A DNA stretch of 64,000 bases, from the NCBI RefSeq assembly GCF_008831285.2, contig NC_045139.1, positions 9,208,204 to 9,272,203 of the forward strand, read 5' to 3'. Under the pieces are notes generated by a model. That model ran no database searches, was not told where the DNA came from, and saw nothing but the letters and a program-made list of their open reading frames with translations. The stretch is from Nymphaea colorata. Taxonomy: Eukaryota > Streptophyta > Magnoliopsida > Nymphaeales > Nymphaeaceae. Made by a program: the position numbers and the translations under genes. This document shows, piece by piece, positions 17,868-31,644 of this stretch (its first letter is position 1; each line of letters opens with the position of its first letter).

Positions 17868-19296
17868 ATTTGCTTGCTCCCTTCTTCTTCTTCTTTTTAT
17901 GCTCCCTCTCTCTCCCCCTCCACCCCTCTCTCTCGTCACAGACCTCCCCAGAAGAAGCGCGGGAAATAAGAAAAACGGGCGCAGGGCCCATGTTATATAT
18001 CTGCACTTCGGGAATATACCGGAGGACGGAAATTTATCGCGCTATATGTTCAAACAACCGGCCTTCGCTAATTATGTTTGGGAAAATGCCTGCACATACA
18101 ACGATATGATAACGATGAAGAATAGATGAAATAATATCCAATTCCAAATCAAATCGTTTGTCTGAAGAGAATGATAGGACGTGTGTTTGGATCCAACCTC
18201 AATTTTTGTAATCCAAGAGCGTGCTTCATCCAAATCAAAGTTGGTACACCCGTCTAGATCGCATATCCAAAAACAAGGCTTCTTTTATTATTATTGTTTC
18301 CCTACAAAACATTGTTATGTAAAAATCATTTTTTGTCATAGAGGATGCGCAACAGCTTGGAGTGAGGTTGGTAAGTGGTCAATTTGCATTTTGAGTGTTA
18401 TGAATGTCAAATTTTTATGATGCAAAAAGGAAAAATTACTAATATATAAGTTGAAGCATAATAGAAACAACATTTCGAGATACCTAAACTATGGTTTATA
18501 TCATAACATACTGTGTAGTTGCAAGTATTTCTTTTTTTAAGTTTTCAATATTAGAAATAATATTAAAATTAATAAAACCTTGTTACAACATTCTGTTTAA
18601 TTTACATGTATATATAAAAGTGGATCCTCAATTTTCGGACAGTTACACATAACTGCTAATATCAAAATGAAGCTGGAATTCCTTTTTTATATGTCAAAAG
18701 GAATTATTCGTACTAATAAAAGAAGTTCACAACTCAAGCATGTTAAGGCTAGCATTGTCATTTCATCAGTACCTCGTTCAAAATAGAATAAAAAAAAGGA
18801 ATTGTTTAGGTTATTAGCTATGGCTGATAAACAATTGACCTGCATCATTAATAAAAAAAATAAAAATTAGAAATTGAACATAATTTCTTAAGACTTATTT
18901 GCTTTTCATTTCGATTATTATTAAAAAAAAATGTTGTTGCGCCCTTTGCACGGTAAGTCAAGTTGAAATGTCTCGAGGAGTTGAATCAGATACTTCGCAC
19001 CCTTTGACGGGACTCATGTTGGTCGAAGGATTCGACCTTGGTGGACTGGACCCAACGGGTGGTTTGGATCACTAATTACGATCATCCTTAAATTCGGCCA
19101 CTAGTTACTCCTGCTTGGGGGGAAAAGGAATTCAATGTGGCGCCACACGTTGTCGGTCGTCTCGTGGAATTTTCTTCTTTCGCTTGTTGAGTTAAATGAG
19201 ACATGCCCACTGAAGATTTCTGCAGCTCATTATCGAATTTGGGAGTGGACTTGGTCTCCTGAAGTGATTCCTTGGATCTTGACTCTGCTGTAGGAA
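17868..19296. promoter_or_regulatory. Divergent intergenic region between HMCES and the prolyl 4-hydroxylase
   Basis: About 1.43 kb separates two genes transcribed away from each other, so it should hold both promoters. On the HMCES side a pyrimidine-rich plus-strand tract (17,880-17,940) would be a GA-rich leader on the minus strand. Long AT-rich stretches fill 18,400-18,950. I found no TATA box I would defend for either gene. Confidence 0.5.
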
Positions 19297-22200
19297 ATGG
19301 GTGGAATCAAGATCGTGTTGGGCCTCCTTACTCTGGTCACAATCGGCATGATCATAGGTTGGTTTCTTTGATTGCTCTTCAGTTTTTGTTTCGTTCGTTG
19401 GTTCGTTGGTGATAATTCGAAGGGAGGCGAACAAGGGATGCTTGGTTGATGAGTTTCTTTAATCTTTGTTGTTTTAGGCGATGCGAATTCTTGATTATTG
19501 GAAATATTTGGTACTTGGATGTTGGGATGGCAGTCTTGAGTTAAACCTCTGGCTTTCTCGTCTGGACAGGAGAGAAATTGTTTTAATTTCACAAGTTTCG
19601 GACCATTTATGGGTTCTCAGAAATTATTTTAAACCAATTTCGTCGGGTTTCATCTGTTGGTTGAAATCTGGATGTCCCTGTAGCTAAGATAATGGCGATT
19701 CTGTCCGTGTCTGGCCCCTGCCAGTTAATTGTTGGTTGATTTTCGTTTTTCCTGGTACCTATGAGGCGACAAGCAGTTGTCCTGTAGAAGTAACGGCAGC
19801 ATACTGGAAAATTTCCCGTAAATTTGCATCTCATTTGCAACTTCCGATACTAAAACTTCCTGCTAAGTCAATTCAACTTGCCCATAAAGTGTATCAGATT
19901 TTAGTTCTAAATTTTGTAGAATTTCTGGAATCTTGCTTTGCACCATCATGTAGTTGAGTGTGGAATTCGTTTGATTAAAAAACCGAACTCTGTTTATTCT
20001 TGGATGGTCAACATTCAGCCTTACTCGGTTTATGTCTTGTTGGTAGGTGCGTTGTTTCAAGTGGCATTTATTCGGCAGCTTGAGGAATCATCAGGTAGTG
20101 TTTATGGTTCTCCTTATATTGTTTCTTTGAAGATCTTGTGCATCTAGGAGGTGGATTCTGATGCTTGTTGACATGTATTTATCTGATCCCACGGCAGCAA
20201 AAATCCTGGGCATGAACGGATGCTGATTGTCGTATTTTTGCGATAATAAAAGGTTCTTGCTTATTGATATGACAAACGAGGAACTGCAAATATCTAAAAA
20301 TTTTACAACCTTTTCAGTCTTTCACATCACATTGGATGTTCTATGCAGATATAATGTTAGTTTTCATATTTTGGTGCTATGTCACATGGATGCTTCTAAA
20401 GTGCTGTCGCACGTGCATCAACACAAGTCAGGTGCTGGAGCAGCTCAGATATGGCACATCCCCGGCGTCTACCGAACTAAGCTAAAACTGACCATTTTAG
20501 ATGCACACCTGATTAAACTAGCCCTAGTACAAATGTTCATAATGACCAAGATGTAAATATAGATAAATAAGGATATTAAACAGTTAATTAACTATATATA
20601 TGTGTGTGTGTGTGTGTGTAATTGCCACATTAGCACCTTTTTTTTTTAAATTGTTGCATCCTCACCCGCACCCAACACCCATGTGACATAGTTTTGGTGG
20701 TCTTATAATGTCAATTATCATGGTAAGAGAGAGCACCATTCATTTCCTCACTTGGCATTTTACTAAGTTCTCTTAGTATGTTGGGGAATGCAAAACATTG
20801 TGCAATATTTGTCTTTTACTTTTACGTCCAGTAGCGGGTTCTGAGCCCCGTATGAGGAACTACTGGTTTTTCCTGTGGGAACATAATAAACATGTACATG
20901 CACGTATGCAAGTTTGTGCTTGAGCGGTGGCTGCTTACACTGTTTCAGTAGTTCTGAAGGGCAATGTTCACATGCAGGTTCCAAGTTTTCCTTGTCGAGG
21001 AGAATAGGTGGAAGTCAGAGTGAAGGCCGTGCTCTCTTATCAAGAGGTTGTTTGAATTTTAAAGGAAATTTCTACCGAATTTATTGATGTCATGCTTACT
21101 GTATGTAAAAATGTTGAGGGATGCTGTGATCCAGATAGGATTTAGAAGCATTATTACTGATCTGGAGAGGTGCAATCGTCTATCTCAAATTTGTGATGTT
21201 ACAGGCCCATTTTTATACATAGAACAGCAGTTTTTGTATTTTATCTTCCATATGGTACTAGAGACTACTTGATGTTTTAAAATTTTAATTATTCCTTTTC
21301 CTTGTTTATAGTGTGAAATGATCTGCATGCTCATGTGGTGGTTCTTTTTCACGATTCATTGTCGATGGTATCTTTTATCTTTTAGGCAGGTGTGATGACA
21401 TACCACTAAAATCATTGCAGTGTGTCTTTTCTGGAACATGAGAAAGATACTATGCCTTCAGGTTTGTGTGTCTTTGTACCATACCTCATTAAGGAACAGC
21501 CGAACAGAGTGTTGAGCATGTTATTGTTACCTTTTCCAATTATATATCCATGTTGGATTATGTTATTGGCTAATACCCTACTAGAAATCGCATGTTGTGC
21601 AGGTTACTTTCTGGTTATATGTTTTTGTGATAGTCTTTGGTGATTTTTTCCGTTAATTGTATTACAAGTCCACTTCCGCACCCATTGTCCCATTCTTGAT
21701 GCATTTGTTTAAGTTTTCATCCTGCTGATGCCTTTTAACATTTTCCAGGACTGTCTCTTTGGGCAAATGATGAAGATGCACGTGTTCTACGTCTTGGATT
21801 GGTATGCTCAAACTCTTGCCTGCTTTCTTGCTTTCCCATAAATTGTTTTGGTTAGTATTTTTCCTCAAGAGTCTTATTTTAGCTGCCAAGCTACAGTTTT
21901 GAAACATGAACAAAACTACGACTTGGCAAGACGCGGTTCATCCATGTTCATTTGATAGAAATTGATATTGTATATATCACTAAATCCAATGGAAGACCCA
22001 TAAATTTAAACTAGAGAGGGCAAAATTATTTTGGAAAATGAAATAGAAAGAAAGGGGCATACGTGGTAGGAAAATGAAACAAAAATAAAGGGCATACGAG
22101 GATGGGCATATCAGGAATCAAGCTGAACTAGGGTGGGAGAGGCTCATACTGACCAACCCAGTAACTTGTTAAATTTGCTTTGTTTGTGTATATTCTTATA

Positions 22201-25200
22201 TGTTGAAGCATCTCTCAGAGGCCTTCTGATTCCTGCCCCTGGTAACGCCAGAAACAAGACGTCTGAACAGGAAGAACAAACATGTCTCCGAGAGGGACTG
22301 TGTTTGCTTTCTGTGAAACAGTTGTTCTGCCAAGCAGGGGCATCAATTGACCTCAGAATGCCAAGATCGTGTTCCATGGATATGATCCATGGGAAGGCAG
22401 AGTTCCTGTTCTGCCATTATGCATGGTTGCAGATGAACGTGGGGAACATAATTGTTTCTTTTACAATTTTTGATGCTCAAAATCTGGGATGTGAGAGAAA
22501 GTAGAGAACAGCACTTCTCTATGTGCATTCTTCCTGCTTCTTTTGTAATATATAGCAAGATGTGTTGCAGACGTGAGCAAAACAAAGTTTAAAGCTTCTT
22601 TTTTTGGTCCCTATGTTATAGAATTTACAGTGTTGAAATAGCTGAACCATTTAGCTGTTGTGGCTGAGTTTTTATATTTGGTACAGATCAAGCCTGAAGT
22701 AGTCAGCTGGTCCCCAAGAATTACTATCCTTCATAACTTTTTAAGTCCAGAGGTACTGATTGTATCGTCTTGTTCTGTCTTATGGTTACATGCTATTTTC
22801 TGTTTATTTGTGTCTCAGTGCTTCGTGTTCAAGTTCTAAATTGGATTTTGTGCTGTAAAGCAAAAGTGTAACTTGTTACTTTCAGGAGTGTGATTACCTT
22901 AAAGCAATTGCTCGGCCAAGGCTTCAAATTTCAACAGTTGTAGATGCAAAAACAGGCAAGGCATGTCCTTCCAAGCCTCTTTTAGATAGCTAAGGGCTTT
23001 TTGCTTCCTTCTCTCTTTGACTTTAAGACTTTAAGTTTAATGTAATGTTCAATAACGAGTTTACCACTTTTGCCTGTTTTATTTTTATGCCTTTGCAAAA
23101 GTTATTTGATTCTTGTTATAAGAATTTGGATTAATCATGTGAATAACTATTAGTACAGAGATCTCTTGTCTAGATTCAAGATTGTAAAATTCAAAAATTG
23201 ATTCTTGCTATTTCATGCAGGCAAAATGGTTCTCTCATTGGTATTATTTTCCTGAATGTGAAAAAATTGTATGTAATAAAATATTTGAATATTCCAAATA
23301 CTCAAACAAGCAGGAGATTTCTGGGAAATCAGTTGCTTCAATTACATAAAAAGAACTCTAATTTGATAGTTGAAAAAAAAAGAACGTTGAAGTTCCATTG
23401 TAACAATTAATAAGAAGCTCTTTAGAAATCTCATGATACTGGTGCTAGTGTTTAGCATTCTGGAATAAAATTTTTCTATGGATACTTCCTCCTCTTTGGG
23501 GATGTCTATTGTTACTATGCCTCAAGGTATCATGTTGCTCAAACAGTTCTTGGCTTCTTGTTTTTTGTCACGAGAGACTAGTTATGCAGTTTATCTCGCA
23601 TTTCAACTTGGCAAAATTTGCGTTCAGATGATATACACTGGGTAAAATTTAGATGTTCACTTGTTCTGAAATATGTATTTGTTTGAAATTTTGAATCCTA
23701 ATTTTTGTTGCAAACCTGCGATTGACTTTAGTATCCCCGTAGAGTCTAGGTATCTTTATCATGTTTAATCATGTCTGGTTCCAGGTGTCCAGTTATCTAC
23801 TCCCAACTGCTGAGTACTAAGCCCTTTTGTTTTTGGCCACCAGGGTATTAAGAGTAATGTTCGAACAAGTTCTGGGATGTTTTTAAGCTCAAATGAGAGA
23901 AAGTATCCAATGATACAGGTTGGTTTTTTAATTTCAAGTATGGTAGTGCCATATGGTCTAAGCATGCATTTTAAATTGCATATTTAAATTGATATTCTGT
24001 TTCTTCTTCTGTTCTCTAGCAATACCTGTTTATCAAAGTCATATGACATACTGGAACCTTGATAAATGATCAGAAACCATCATTTTTTGAAAGCCATTCA
24101 TGAAATGCACTCTTTTAAAGCTCAAGACTAGTTTTTGTTCCAGTGGCCTGTTGACAAAGCGTGCACTTAATTCATCCATGTGATGGTATCCTTCTACACA
24201 GATGCCAATCACTGTAAAATGCATAATTAGAGCAATAAACATGTAGAAGTGAACCATGCACAGCATATAACCTGATAGATATACAAGGATATATTCAGCA
24301 AAGACATTCTGTAAATCAAATAGAAAGTCCTTATGTCCAAATAAAATAGTACCAACAAAAGGATTAGGAGCTCAAATGAAAGATACTGTGCAGATTCTGC
24401 TACAGAACAGTTAAGGAGTTTTCCCTTTTGTATCTTCCATACACGTGTCAATTCAGAACACCTTGTAATAATCGACTACTAATCATAGTGCCGGTTCTCA
24501 ATAAACTCCAGTTTTAATTGTTCAAACTATATATTGCACAACCAAATACGTTTGTGTTGTTCAATATTTGTCTTAAATTTCTTCTCTTTACAGTAGTTCT
24601 ATATGAGAAGGATGTGCGTGTGCTGAATGAAATGATGAAGAATAGATGAAAAATCTTCAGTGATCTTCATGCCTTTTATTGTGGACCAGGAAATTGAAAA
24701 ACGTATTGCTATCTATTCTCAAGTGCCTGCAGAAAATGGAGAGCTCATACAGGTCCTTCGGTAAGCAGTTCAATGCTTGTTTTTTTTTTTTTCATATTTC
24801 AAATTTTCAAGTGATGACTTGCTTTCATATGCACTTGACTTTTAATAACTGTGAAAGGACAGGTATGAAAAGAATCAGTATTACAAACCACATCATGACT
24901 ACTTCTCTGATACAGTAAGTTCCATTTTCTTTCTCCTTTTGAGCCTCTGGTACCTGGTTTCTGGTATACATCCACGGATACTCATAAAAAGACTTGCAGA
25001 CACTGATATAGAATGTAGTTCTGTTATGGTATTTCTGAAAATGTTGAGGTGCATATTTACTTGATTACTTCATATAGTTTGTTTAGAGTTTAGACACATC
25101 AGATCTGAGGGGTCCCTTTGTATTTGAGTCTTTATGTTCTAAATATTTTATTTCTCTTGTACATAGTTTAATTTGGAACGTGGAGGCCAGAGAATTGCAA

Positions 25201-28200
25201 CAATGCTCATGTATCTAAGTGATAATGTTCAAGGTGGTGAGACATACTTCCCTATGGTATGTTTGGCTTTTTGGTCATGGAGTCTCTGTTTTATAATGGT
25301 TTATCTCTTGCTAATTCTGGGAGCTTGCGTTTTGGTCTTTTGTTCTCCATAGGTTGCTGTTTTATGATGGTTGTTTCCGGTTACTTCTTTGAGCTTTTGT
25401 TTGATATGTTGTGGTTTGCTGATCATTGAATAGTGCTTTTAAGCTTTGTCTTCCACTTTCGCCTTCTTATATGGACACAAGGCTCTAGAAGATACAAATG
25501 CAGCAAGAGAAGGGGATAGAAATGCCTTGTAGCCCTAACCAATGCTTGGCCATTAGGTTGTTGGCTCATTTGGTATCTGGACGTCCTCTTTGTTAATGAG
25601 GCATTTGGGTAGTACTTTAGTTACTTTTTTTGAAAAAATAAATGACAACTTGTATTTCATTTTCAAAAGGTAATTTCACATGTGCTACCTTGCAAACTAT
25701 CACTCGGGCAACCTTACACCACTTGACCTCTCTTTTCGTTTATGGGCATTTAGGTAGTTCTCTAAGTTCATATATAGGAATTTTGGTAATCCACTAAGGG
25801 CATACATGTTTGCACAATGAAATTTTAATAAATAAATATTTTAAGCAACTATATTTAATGTCTCATTTTAATGTTATTAGCATCTGATTTCAAATTGTCT
25901 ACTAGCCTTGGTTTTGTTGGTTGAGAGTTTCTAATCTACAAGGGCTATACTTGCCTACGCCTTTGTTGTAGCTAAATCAGGTTGTTGCCTAAGTGTCCAA
26001 TGCAGGTTTCTATCATCCATTTCAATATCACCTCATTTCTCCCTCTCAAGTTCCCTGTCCAATAAATCTACGAGGGCTATACATGCCTAGGCCTTTGTGA
26101 TAGCTAAATCAGGTTGTTACCTTGATATCCAGTACATGTTTCTATCATCCATTTCAATATCACCTCATTTCTTCCTGTCATGTTACCTGGAATTCCAATA
26201 AGATCTTCGTGCCCTTTGTTAGAATAGGTTCAACAACCTTACGGAAACACAATCACAAATATATTGTTTTCTTATCATCAAAATAACATCAAACATTTTT
26301 AATGGGAAAATCTCACAAAATTTTCAAAATGTTGTAAAAAATATTTGTTTCTATACTATTCAAATATCGTGATTCCTTTTTTTATAGAAAAGCCTTTTTT
26401 AATGCATTTTTAGTCTATGTTTTAATTTTTTGTTTGTTCTAAAGTAATAGTAAACATTTTGAATTTTCATCAGTTTGTTGTAACATAATTAGTAGAAAAC
26501 TCTTAACGTCATAAAATTTGTGCCATTTTTTATTTATGTTTTAATTTTTAATTTCTGAGATTTCTTGAGAAAAATTTTGCTAAAAGACATCTGAAAAAAC
26601 CTTCCCCATAAAGACTTGATAACGATATTTGTGACTATGTATCAAAGAGTTTCCCTATTGCAAGTCAATGGCTTTCGTCATTGTTTAGCATGTGAATCCC
26701 AAGTAAGAATTCCAAGTAAAAAGGGCATGTCGATATGCTGGTTGTGTGTTGTGATGTCTGGGGTTTTTTGTTGGGGTCTGAATGCATATCACATAATACG
26801 CCAACATTTTTTTTTCTCAAACTCTGAAGGCAAGGGTTGTAGCCAGATTTTTCAACCTAGTAGGTATTTAATTTATGAAGATCAAAGATCTGTCATTTAG
26901 TTAGGCACTTTCACTAAAATTAGCCGCTGATATCACTGCCTATGACGCTTGCATTTATAGCAACTGTAAACATGTCTGCTGAAATAAAGAGCATTTACCT
27001 CTAAGAGTAAAACAGAATCTAGGGGACGATAGGGAAGGGCTTTGACAGGAGTAGCATGATATGCTTCTGCCATACTCCTACATGTTATCCTGCATCTTCT
27101 GGGGCGGCCATGTTTACTTTCTGCAACAAGGCATTTCTTTTATTCCTTTTCAAAACAAAATAAACTGCCTGGAGATTAATGGCTCTTTGGCTTCGCCTGC
27201 TGATATCTATTATGTAGACTTGCCCACACCTGCCTCTGCGACAGTGTTTGCTGTAAGTGGTCTGCTAATGTGTTACGTCACTCCATTCTTGTGGACATAA
27301 GAAATTAAGAATTAATAAAACTATCTTGTACCAGTCCTCTGGAGAATTTCCAGGCGGCATAAGTGTTGAAGAATGTGAAAGGATAGCACCTGGGTAATAT
27401 ATTATAACTTCACATAGAGACCCTTTATTGCAGGAAACTGTCTAAGACAGGCCGTGTCTCAACAGCATGCATCCTTTTTGAACATGGGACACCTTCCACC
27501 ATTTATCTTTATTTTTGCATGGATTTACCAAAAGTTTCTTTCAGCCTTAAAGGTGGGACAGAAAGAGAGGATGGAAAAGGTCATGAGATGGAGTGTTTGC
27601 CATGCCCCTCTCCACTTTCCAATCACATCCTTAATTAGAAATTATTTGGTTGGTGAAAAAATTGTGAGGTGTAACTACAGTTTAGGGTCACGGTTCTTAA
27701 AATTGTTGGAGCGCATCTACCTCCATTCGTTTGACTTTGTCATAGTACTGCAAGGATTCAAGATAATATCTTGCAGGTTTACCACCTAAATAGTTCTTTT
27801 TCGAAAACGGGCGTGACATATTTTGAATTTTTAATCAATAAAAAACTGTTATGACTTTGATATTAAAAGGCATTTTGTTATTGAAAGTTATTAAAAAAGA
27901 ATGAAAAAGAGTATTTAGCGAAATGTGGCAAATTGGTATTGAAGCATCCAGGTCCATGCGTCCGTGCATGTGCGCGGGGATATGGCTAGAATCCTTTGTT
28001 ATCGCCAAAATGGTTGTCAATGCTAGTTTGCTGTGTTGTCAAAGCGTCTTGTATATTTTCCAGGTCTCTATTTTTTTTTGCAAGATTTCATGAATAACGC
28101 CTCCGGTATAGTTTCATGGTATAATATCATGATGTTCTTGACCAACCAGGCGGGAGATGGTGAATGTAGCTGTGGTGGAAAGATGGTTAAAGGATTATGT

Positions 28201-28444
28201 GTGAAGCCAAGTAGAGGAGATGCAGTTCTCTTCTGGAGCATGGTCTGCCCTCTGCCGTCAGCGTCTTATGTTAGAGTGGTTAGGCAGGAAGTTTATTATT
28301 TACTAGTTCTGTAACACATTGGTTGTCTTTTTACAGGATCTTGATGGGACATCAGATCCAAAGAGTGTTCATGGTGGCTGTGAAGTTCTAGATGGAGAGA
28401 AGTGGTCTGCTACAAAATGGATGAGACAGAAAACCAGCTCCTGA
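19297..28444 (+). CDS. Prolyl 4-hydroxylase, membrane-anchored (plant P4H)
   Basis: An Fe(II)/2-oxoglutarate dioxygenase that hydroxylates proline in secreted glycoproteins such as extensins; plant members sit in the ER/Golgi as type II membrane proteins. The eleven exons are 19297-19357, 20047-20094, 21749-21801, 22687-22752, 22886-22960, 23844-23918, 24690-24760, 24863-24914, 25167-25256, 28150-28242 and 28337-28444. Phases all agree, giving 263 aa. The start is backed by an in-frame TAG two codons upstream. Residues 1-32 form a hydrophobic anchor (IVLGLLTLVTIGMIIG). Iron ligands are H160-x-D162 (KPHHDYF) and H240 (HGGCEV), and K250 (GEKWSATKW) should bind 2-oxoglutarate. Cysteines in GECSCGG and GGC are typical of the family. 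The intron after exon 5 starts with GC (AAG|GCATGT). The exon 1 donor GTTGGT is weak. Intron 9 is large (2.9 kb). It is slightly shorter than many homologues because the linker after the anchor is short. Confidence 0.94.
20593..20620. repeat. (TA)n(GT)n microsatellite
   Basis: A short TA run passes into about ten GT units in intron 2 of the prolyl 4-hydroxylase gene. Confidence 0.9.
25933..26190. repeat. Tandem duplication, period about 132 bp, in P4H intron 9
   Basis: Two adjacent copies (about 25,933-26,053 and 26,065-26,190) share AAATCAGGTTGTT and the long block starting TCTATCATCCATTTCAAT. They differ at scattered sites. They lie in the 2.9-kb intron, whose remaining sequence (25,257-28,149) shows no recognisable gene or element. 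Confidence 0.88.
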
Positions 28445-30856
28445 CTCCTGAGTCTCTCTCTCCCTTTCTCTCTTTCTAAAGTGCCCTCTTGATTTGGGTG
28501 TATCATTTTTTTTTCAAAAAATTATTTATTTACAGACCACAATGTAGTCTAGTGTAATATAAGAAAGCTATTGATGTCGAGGACTACAGCAAAGAATGGC
28601 AGTTATAATTTTGTATGTCCAAGGATGTGCTGATAGTGCAGAGGCCTTTTTGAGTTTTAACCACTAAGCTTTTCCTTTTTACCTGATCCCTGCACGGTTG
28701 CACCTGCTTTTGCTTTTCCTATTGCACTGAGCATTAAACAAGGCGCGTCTAAGATGCTTTGCGAGTTTTAACATTCATATTGTTTCTCTCTCAAGATTCT
28801 CACCTCCGCCTTTTTCTTTTTTCACCTACCACCCTCATCTCAACTTTTGTGGGGAACACTGTGTCAATGGTTGTTTTCTTTTTGGCTTCTCCCTTGCTTA
28901 CCTACTCGAGTCTGCATTTCCTGATGTGCATCACTTTGCTGTCGGGTTTAATGGAGTGAATAAAAGGTTAACAGTCATTGTAGTGATGACAGAAGCATCC
29001 CTCTCTCTCTCTCTCTAAACACAAACAGACAGACGTGCATTTGTTCATATGCATGCAGAAGCACCGTTGACAATAAATGAGTTTCAGATCTTAAAGGAAT
29101 TATTTACAGAGAACATGTCCATTACTTTTTACGGTTTAAATGTTTCAAATGCTCTCCTGATTCATGTTATAGCTACCAAGAGAAGAACACTGCCATTCTA
29201 AGTTGTCTTTTTGAAATTTCTTCGTAATTCCTTACTTCACGTCGAAGTATGCCTTTGCATCTCTCTCGTGGTTATAGAGAGGGAGAGAGCGATGGCACAT
29301 ATTATGAACTCCAGCAGAAGAATGACTGCAATATTCTGAATCTACCACATTTGAATTATTAACAGAACTATTTCCTATTCAATGAAAAATTCGAAAGCAC
29401 CAACCCACGACTTAATGGCTCTGCTGGTTCATGCGCATTGATGGCCTTTAAGTCTGATTCCTCCCATCTTCCTCATTACCTTTTGTGGGACCCAAAAAAA
29501 AAAAAATTGGCTTCTTACAGCAGAAGGGCCAAGGATCATCAGGTCTGCTGAGAAACAAAAAAGCATATATGTCTATGCACTCTGTCAGTCTCCCAGTAGG
29601 TCTCTTTTTATCTCTCCTCTCAGCCTCTTCCTCTTTATTATTATGGTGTTCACTTTGGCAGCTGTCCAACTTGACCAGCGGCTTAAATTGGGCTCAACTT
29701 TTTAGACTCTTTTTCCTCTAAAAGTGAACATAGATGCTGATCTAATCATACAGATAACTAAACAACATTTGCAGATTGATGTGAGTCTACATATATAGAC
29801 TGGCAAAATTAATGAAGCCAGCACCTTGTCTCACTATTCTCTTCTAACTCTTCTTGATCAACAACCTGTTCATGCTCATATTATATCTATACATATTAAG
29901 GGTGCAAATGGGCGGTTTCACAACAGCTAAACATGTAGGAAAGTGGAATCCAGTTGGATTCAGTGCAGTAACCTCAAATCTATAACTCAACCAAAGTTGT
30001 TCTCCTATGCTTAGAAAAGCTGAAGCTAAGTATATAGACATGTACACTTAAGTGCGAGCTAATGCATGCACACACACACATACATACGTATATAACATAC
30101 CTCCAGAGCGACTTAGTTTTCTTACACATGTCGAGGCAAAGCCTAAATTAGCATTGCATGTCATGAGACAAACCATATGAGGTGAGTCCTAACAAGCTTC
30201 TACAAGTGCATGGCCTGAGCTAGGACACCACAGGTTGGTTAAGCTCAGCTTCATCTGTGGAGGTGACTGACTGCTTTTTTAGATCTTAATTGGGTGAGGA
30301 TTTTTCCGAGAATGAGTCCAAAGTTGGACGCAAAGCAGCAGAAAGAATCAGAATCGAATTGCAAAAAGTTAGATCCTCCTTCCTTTGGTGAATGCGACTA
30401 ATCAGATTCGATCTACTAAAGGATTTGGATCCAGATCTTTCATAATCCCCATCTTTTCTTTGGAACATTTAAGGCGAAGACCTCGCTTTCGAAACAAGCG
30501 ACCTGATAGGTCATGTCAATCGGGAAAGGATCACGAGGGTCAAGTCTGGACCGGGTCGGAGAAAATCCAGATCCAGTAGATTGACGATCTTGTCTCTGAG
30601 CTGATATCTATTTATTTTTCATAGAAAACAGCAGCTGCTACGGATACGCAATCCGATGCGGAGGTCAAGATTTGTACCCGCAGTCAGATTTTATTAATAC
30701 TGGTGCGGTCCGGACCCAGGTCCGGTCATGTCACCCAGTCCCCTCAATTCCTCATTCCAGTACCACCGCCAATGCCTCACACTGTAGCTGTGGATTCATG
30801 TCCATCTTCTGGATTTGACCCGGACACCACATCCACCTTAAACGAACGGCCGGCCC

Positions 30857-30878
30857 ATATATATATATATATATATAT
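30857..30878. repeat. (AT)n microsatellite
   Basis: Eleven AT units in intergenic DNA. Confidence 0.92.
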
Positions 30879-31079
30879 GTCTTGTTACATGTATGTGATT
30901 AAATATAAAAACTAAGAAAATTAATTATAACTCGTCTTGTTGAACCTGATCGAAGGTTAAGTAAAATTAGTGAACAAAATTTGTTCACATATTTCACAAT
31001 AAATTTTTATATTTACTTCGTACGCATAAACACTTGTGCCGGATACAAATCCAGAAGCAGGACACAGACCGGTCCGCAA

Positions 31080-31530
31080 GCCCATGTTTGGCGGAGTTAA
31101 CGTGGTCCCCAAGACCCACAAACTTGAGCCCCACGCTGTGGGTGGGAGCCCGAAAAGCGGGGCCCGCCACAAACTCTAAGTTTTTATTTCCCTTCGAGGT
31201 TAGTTGGAGGGCGGCAGTGGGGGAGGTCCGAGTCAAAGGGCAGAATCGTCAAGAGGGAGGTTGGTTGTGCCCGCTAAAAGGTGGTTTGTCGCCTTGCTTG
31301 TGTCAGATTGCGCCCTCTTTTCGAGCCGCGGTCGACACACTCGAGCTCCCCACCGACGAAAAAGGCCTTCGACCCCGGCTTTTGAGGCTCCCCCGCGTGG
31401 GCGCCCGTGGGCCCGATGGACGTCTATGCCCCCGAGCTTTTCCTTTTATTTGCCAGACTACCCCCTTCCTTTGCCTCGGACTTTGGTCCCCGTCCCCGGT
31501 GACGTTGACTCCTGATGCCCGGATTTTTTA
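31080..31530. other. GC-rich block with overlapping open frames, identity unknown
   Basis: This block is clearly more GC-rich than its AT-rich surroundings. It keeps two plus-strand frames open (31,034-31,531, 165 codons; 31,204-31,515, 103 codons) and one on the minus strand. High GC alone lengthens random ORFs, and neither protein shows a recognisable motif. It may be an old promoter or 5' exon of a lost gene, or a GC-rich repeat. I would not call a gene here. Confidence 0.3.
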
Positions 31531-31644
31531 ATTTTCGAAGACCAGAATACCCTCAAAGCCGATCAAAAGGGTGGCACCAAGCACGGGTCGTCCAGTTTCC
31601 TCATTTATTTATTTGAAAACTTGGTTTTGCCTCAAAACACCATA

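Noticed and set aside
24039..24451. Minus-strand ORFs inside P4H intron 6
   Set aside because: They are short, AT-rich and Leu/Phe/Tyr-rich without domains. The region is fully explained as intron.
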